From Chthonomonadales bacterium (GTDB taxonomy: Bacteria > Armatimonadota > Chthonomonadetes > Chthonomonadales > CAJBBX01), in contig JADLGO010000064.1 of NCBI GenBank assembly GCA_020849275.1, forward strand, positions 70,289 through 134,288: 64,000 nucleotides of DNA. The letters are read 5' to 3'. This document shows positions 61,241 through 64,000 of the stretch, piece after piece. The notes below the pieces were generated by a model. The model worked only from the letters and a program-made list of their open reading frames with translations. It ran no database searches and had not been told where the DNA came from. A program made the position numbers and the translations under genes. How positions within the stretch are numbered: position 1 is the first letter of the stretch; the number at the start of each line of letters is the position of its first letter.

Positions 61241-61654
61241 ATGCGCATCGTCCTCGACTCTCCCGATCCGTCCGACGGCTCCGCCGGCACGGCCGCGGGT
61301 GCGGCGAAGGCCCGGGCGCGCAGACACCTGCGGGTCGGCCCCTCGGCCCTTCAGGAGCGCCTGGTGACCGTCGCGCTGGCGGTGGTCATCCTGGGGGCAC
61401 TGGCGTTCGTCGGCTGGTGGTTCGTCAAGCCGCGCGCGGGGCACACGGTGAAGGTGAACGCGGCCTCGGGGCCCGGCTCGCTGAAGCACATGGCGCCAAT
61501 GCGGGGCACGGCCGGCCCGCTGATCCGCACGCCGGGCGCGCATTCCGGGCGGGTGGCGCTGCCGCCCGCCTCCCGCGGCGCGACCCACTTCGGCTCCGGC
61601 TATCGGGCTGGCGCGGGCCAGGAAACGGGCGACCTGCCCGAGGGCATTCACTGA
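61241..61654 (+). CDS. Small single-span membrane protein
   Basis: A 137-residue protein with a charged N-terminus, one membrane helix (LVTVALAVVILGALAFVGWWF, residues 41-61) and a low-complexity tail rich in Gly, Ala and Pro. Topology is similar to the small proteins after the prepilins. No family was recognised. GGGAG lies seven nt before the ATG, and a TATACT at 61166-61171 could be a -10. It follows the sigma-GGDEF gene by 111 nt and overlaps the ATPase gene's 3' end by seven nt. Confidence 0.65.
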   Translation: MRIVLDSPDPSDGSAGTAAGAAKARARRHLRVGPSALQERLVTVALAVVILGALAFVGWWFVKPRAGHTVKVNAASGPGSLKHMAPMRGTAGPLIRTPGAHSGRVALPPASRGATHFGSGYRAGAGQETGDLPEGIH

Positions 61655-62625
61655 TCGGGGAAGTGGCAAGCCGCGCGGTGGCGCGCGGCCACCTCCTCCA
61701 GCGCGGGGTCCTCGTGGGCGCAGCGCTCTCGCGCCACCGGGCAGCGCGGCCGAAACCGGCAGCCCTCCGTGCGCTGCGCCGCAGTGGCTACGTCGCCCTC
61801 CAGCGGGGCCCGAAGGCGCCTGCGGCGGGGGTCCGGCACCGGGATGGCGGCCAGCAGCGCCCGCGTGTAGGGGTGCCGCGGCGCCTCGTAGAGCTCCTGG
61901 GTGGGCCCCTGCTCCACGATGCGCCCCAGGTACATCACCGCGACGCGCTCGCACGTGTGGCGCACGACGGAGAGGTCGTGCGCGATCAGCAGGTAGGCCA
62001 TCCCGCGCTCTTCGCGCAGGTCGGCCAGCAGGTTGAGGATCTGGGCGCGCACGGAGATGTCCAGGGCGGAGATCGGCTCGTCCAGCACGAGGAGGGCGGG
62101 GTCGGTGGCGATGGCCCGGGCGATTCCGACGCGCTGACGCTGCCCCCCGGAGAACTCATGCGGGTAGCGCCCGGCGAACTCCGCGCGCAGCCCCACGCTC
62201 CGCAGCAGCGCCCTCGCCCGCTCCAACCCCTCGCGGCGCGACGCCACCAGCCCGTGCGCGCGTAGCGGCTCGGCCACGATGTCGCCCACCATCATCCGGG
62301 GGTTAAGGGCCGACATGGGGTCCTGGAACACGAGCCCGGCGCGCCGGCGCAGCGCGCGAAGCTGCCGCGGCGGAAGCGAGCCGATGTCCACCCCCTCGAA
62401 CTCCACCGTGCCGGCCGTGGGAGGCAGGAGTCGCAGGATAGCGCGCGCCGCGGTGCTCTTGCCGCACCCGCTTTCGCCCACCAACCCGAGCGTCTCGCCG
62501 CGGCTCAGCCGCAGGTCGATGCCGTCGACGGCACGCACCACCTCGCGCACGGCGCGAAGCCCCTGTCGCCGCGTGACGGCGAAGTAACGCTTGAGCCCGG
62601 TCACCCTGAGTAGCTCGTCGGCCAT
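61648..62625 (-). CDS. Oligopeptide/dipeptide ABC transporter ATP-binding protein (OppF/DppF type)
   Basis: A 325-residue ABC ATPase. Walker A is GESGCGKST, the Q-loop VFQDPMSALNPR, the signature FSGGQRQRVGIARAI, Walker B LLVLDEPISALD and the H-loop LIAHDLS. The C-terminal oligo_HPY domain (EAPRHPYTRALLAAIPVPDPRR, then CRFRPRCPVARERC) marks peptide importers. No permease or binding-protein gene is in the window, and its partner ATPase may lie elsewhere. ATG 62625 has no evident ribosome site; a TATTAT element lies only 7 nt upstream, so the mRNA could be leaderless. Confidence 0.92.
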   Translation of the reverse strand: MADELLRVTGLKRYFAVTRRQGLRAVREVVRAVDGIDLRLSRGETLGLVGESGCGKSTAARAILRLLPPTAGTVEFEGVDIGSLPPRQLRALRRRAGLVFQDPMSALNPRMMVGDIVAEPLRAHGLVASRREGLERARALLRSVGLRAEFAGRYPHEFSGGQRQRVGIARAIATDPALLVLDEPISALDISVRAQILNLLADLREERGMAYLLIAHDLSVVRHTCERVAVMYLGRIVEQGPTQELYEAPRHPYTRALLAAIPVPDPRRRRLRAPLEGDVATAAQRTEGCRFRPRCPVARERCAHEDPALEEVAARHRAACHFPDQ

Positions 62626-62631
62626 GCGGAG

Positions 62632-62638
62632 TATAATA
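62632..62638. promoter_or_regulatory. Overlapping -10 elements on both strands (TATAAT / TATTAT)
   Basis: TATAAT (62632-62637) on the plus strand faces the HIT gene, and TATTAT (62638-62633) on the minus strand faces the ATPase gene. Neither has a good -35 at normal spacing. The minus-strand element would place the transcript start at or beside the ATG at 62625. Confidence 0.4.
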
Positions 62639-62692
62639 CCGCATAGCGCGCGGCCGGGCCGGGAGCGGCCGGCCGAGAGGAGGCTCCGCGTC

Positions 62693-63034
62693 ATGCCCGA
62701 GGACTGCGTCTTCTGCAAGATCGCCGACGGGCGGATACCGGCGGACCTCGTCTACGAGGACGCCGAGTTCGTGGCCTTTCGCGACATCGACCCCCAGGCG
62801 CCGGCCCACGTCGTGTTGATCCCCCGGGCGCACGTGCCCACGCTGCTCGACCTGCCCGACCGCGGCGCGGCCGGCGGCCTCTTGCTGGCCGCCAACGAGA
62901 CGGCGCGCCGGCTCGGCCTGGCCGAGAGCGGGTTCCGCCTCGTCGGCAACTGCGGGCCCGATGCAGGACAGGAGGTGCCGCACGTGCACGTGCACGTGCT
63001 CGGTGGCCGCTGCATGGGCTGGCCGCCGGGGTAG
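62693..63034 (+). CDS. HIT-family (HINT-like) nucleotide hydrolase
   Basis: A 113-residue protein with the HINT pattern: DCVFCKIADGRIPADLVYEDAEFVAFRDIDPQAPAHVVLIPRAH and the histidine triad in GQEVPHVHVHVLGGR. HINT proteins cleave adenosine phosphoramidates such as AMP-lysine. The N-terminal Cys-x2-Cys and the usual GQSVPHLHFH-type end identify it clearly. GAGGAGG lies upstream of ATG 62693. A secreted protein gene follows after 89 nt. Confidence 0.96.
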   Translation: MPEDCVFCKIADGRIPADLVYEDAEFVAFRDIDPQAPAHVVLIPRAHVPTLLDLPDRGAAGGLLLAANETARRLGLAESGFRLVGNCGPDAGQEVPHVHVHVLGGRCMGWPPG

Positions 63035-63123
63035 CGCGCCGAAACCCGCCCTGGGCGGCCGCCGTAATCCAGTTGCCGCCGCCGCGGTCAACGACGGCGG
63101 ACACCGTCCGAGGAGGTGCAGGA

Positions 63124-64000
63124 GTGTTCAGCCTCAAGGGCCTGTGCGCGGCGGCTGGTTGCCTGGCAGTGGCTGGCGCCGCTCTGGCTCAGAACCCCGT
63201 TCCCGCGCCGCAAGCGCCGTCCCCCGCCCCCTTGCTGCGCCATACGTTCGAGGAGAGCGAGCACGGCTGGACGACGATGGGGGGCGGCGCCGTCCGAATC
63301 GCGCATGAGCCCGCCGACGTGCACGGCGGCAACGCCGCGCTTCAGTACGACTACACCGTGACGAAGGGCGAGGCGAGCGCGCTCCTCGTGTCGATGCCCG
63401 AGGGCGTGCCGGCCGGCACGAAGTCGGTCGGCCTGTGGCTGAAGTGCGACGTGGCCGCGCCCCTCGCCCTGATGCTGCAGGAGCGCGACGGCGCACGCTA
63501 CGTTGCCGGCTTCACCGTGCCGAAGGGCCAGTGGCAGGAGGTGCGCCTCGGCCTGGGCGATTTCGCCCTCTCCGACATGAAGGACGACCCGCCGGACGCC
63601 AACGGACGCCTGGACATCGACCAGGTGGTCGGCCTCGGGTTGGTCGACCTTGGCCAGTGGCTCGTCCAGGCGGACAACGCCGACCTGCTGCGGATGCTTC
63701 ACGTCGTCGCCGGCCCTCGTCGCCTCGACGTGGACGACTTCGAGTTGACCTCCGCGCCGCTCCCGCCCGCATTTCGAGTGTCCGGGGCCGAGCTTCGCGT
63801 CGAGGGGTTTTCACGGCCGCAGGTGAGCTGGATGGTGCTCGGCGATGCGCGAGCCGCCGCTATCAGCGGCGCGCCCCTGACCGGCCGCGGCGTGCGGCTC
63901 ACGTACTCGCAGGCGCCGGGCAACGTCGCAGCCATGTTTCGAATGATCCCTCAGCGCCTGCTCGCGGGCGTCGAGAGCATCGCGTTCACGGCGGCGTGCA
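63124..64000 (+). CDS. Secreted carbohydrate-binding-like protein (partial, C-terminus off window)
   Basis: About 292 codons are visible. Signal peptide: KGLCAAAGCLAVAGAALAQ, then a Pro/Ala linker. Residues ~38-205 look like a CBM-type jelly roll: HTFEESEHGWTTMGGGAVRI, SVGLWLKCDVAAPLALMLQERDG, FTVPKGQWQEVRLGLGDF and LDVDDFEL. A second domain begins near 215. Such modules are common at the N-terminus of secreted glycosidases or DUF4091-like proteins; the catalytic part, if any, is outside the window. The GTG start follows GAGGAGG. Confidence 0.75.
   Translation, partial: MFSLKGLCAAAGCLAVAGAALAQNPVPAPQAPSPAPLLRHTFEESEHGWTTMGGGAVRIAHEPADVHGGNAALQYDYTVTKGEASALLVSMPEGVPAGTKSVGLWLKCDVAAPLALMLQERDGARYVAGFTVPKGQWQEVRLGLGDFALSDMKDDPPDANGRLDIDQVVGLGLVDLGQWLVQADNADLLRMLHVVAGPRRLDVDDFELTSAPLPPAFRVSGAELRVEGFSRPQVSWMVLGDARAAAISGAPLTGRGVRLTYSQAPGNVAAMFRMIPQRLLAGVESIAFTAAC

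Overview
The window is about 64 kb of very GC-rich (near 70%) bacterial chromosome with dense coding on both strands. Several traits point to Armatimonadota or a close relative: repeated type IV prepilin-like genes starting with [10 protein letters not shown] and ending in an H-x9-DG type tail, a DUF4091 secreted protein, an ADP-ribosylglycohydrolase with a lectin-like tail, many large secreted proteins of sugar-degraders, and GTG/TTG starts behind good GGAGG sites. The lineage is inferred from gene content only. No rRNA, tRNA, CRISPR array, integrase or transposase was recognised.

Layout. 1-2.4 kb: the start of a complex I operon (nuoA, partial nuoB) and a periplasmic sugar-isomerase-like protein. 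2.6-16.9 kb: a catabolic/secreted block (URO-D-like protein, acetyltransferase, DUF4091 protein, multi-PAS histidine kinase, a sulfatase-fold enzyme lacking the formylglycine cysteine, acyltransferase, a GH5-like glycosidase, a VOC protein) plus a frameshifted relic. 17.3-26.2 kb: a stress protein, a GNAT-ankyrin fusion, an overlapping PilZ/MinD pair, an ADP-ribosylglycohydrolase, and an ECF sigma/anti-sigma/RseB-like operon with 4-nt overlaps. 26.5-31.3 kb: nitronate monooxygenase-like gene, ArgA-like acetyltransferase, homoserine dehydrogenase, a canonical biotin carboxyl carrier protein (accB) with its own promoter, and a LolA-like protein. 31.5-42.2 kb: secreted and housekeeping genes (rnhA, mgtE), a 5'-nucleotidase-like protein with a changed catalytic dyad, a broken BTAD regulator, and a cysteine-rich secreted gene with a frameshift just ahead of a prepilin. 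42.6-48.7 kb: pyrG with a clear promoter, a PilC/GspF protein, folK, an HtrA protease and a class II aldolase. 49.2-51.7 kb: two prepilin plus small-membrane-protein modules. 51.8-56 kb: efp, a cysteine-rich membrane protein, a BCCP homologue whose biotinyl lysine is arginine, a minor prepilin-like gene and accC. 56-59.6 kb: a four-gene overlapping operon (ferritin-VIT1 protein, class I amidotransferase, double GNAT, PIG-L protein). 59.8-64 kb: a sigma factor fused to a degenerate GGDEF domain, a small membrane protein, an OppF-like ATPase, a HIT protein and a partial secreted protein.

Three points stand out. First, the sigma-70 factor at 59798-61129 carries a C-terminal GGDEF-fold domain whose signature reads RYDGVTF, suggesting a transcription factor that senses a nucleotide or a partner directly. 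Second, the position normally held by accB in the efp-accB-accC order is held by a lysine-less carrier resembling the plant BADC regulators, while a true accB lies 24 kb away. Third, several enzyme-family members keep the fold but change catalytic residues (sulfatase Cys to Thr, 5'-nucleotidase His/Asp to Asn/Lys, PIG-L Asp to Gly), so regulatory or altered-chemistry roles should be considered.
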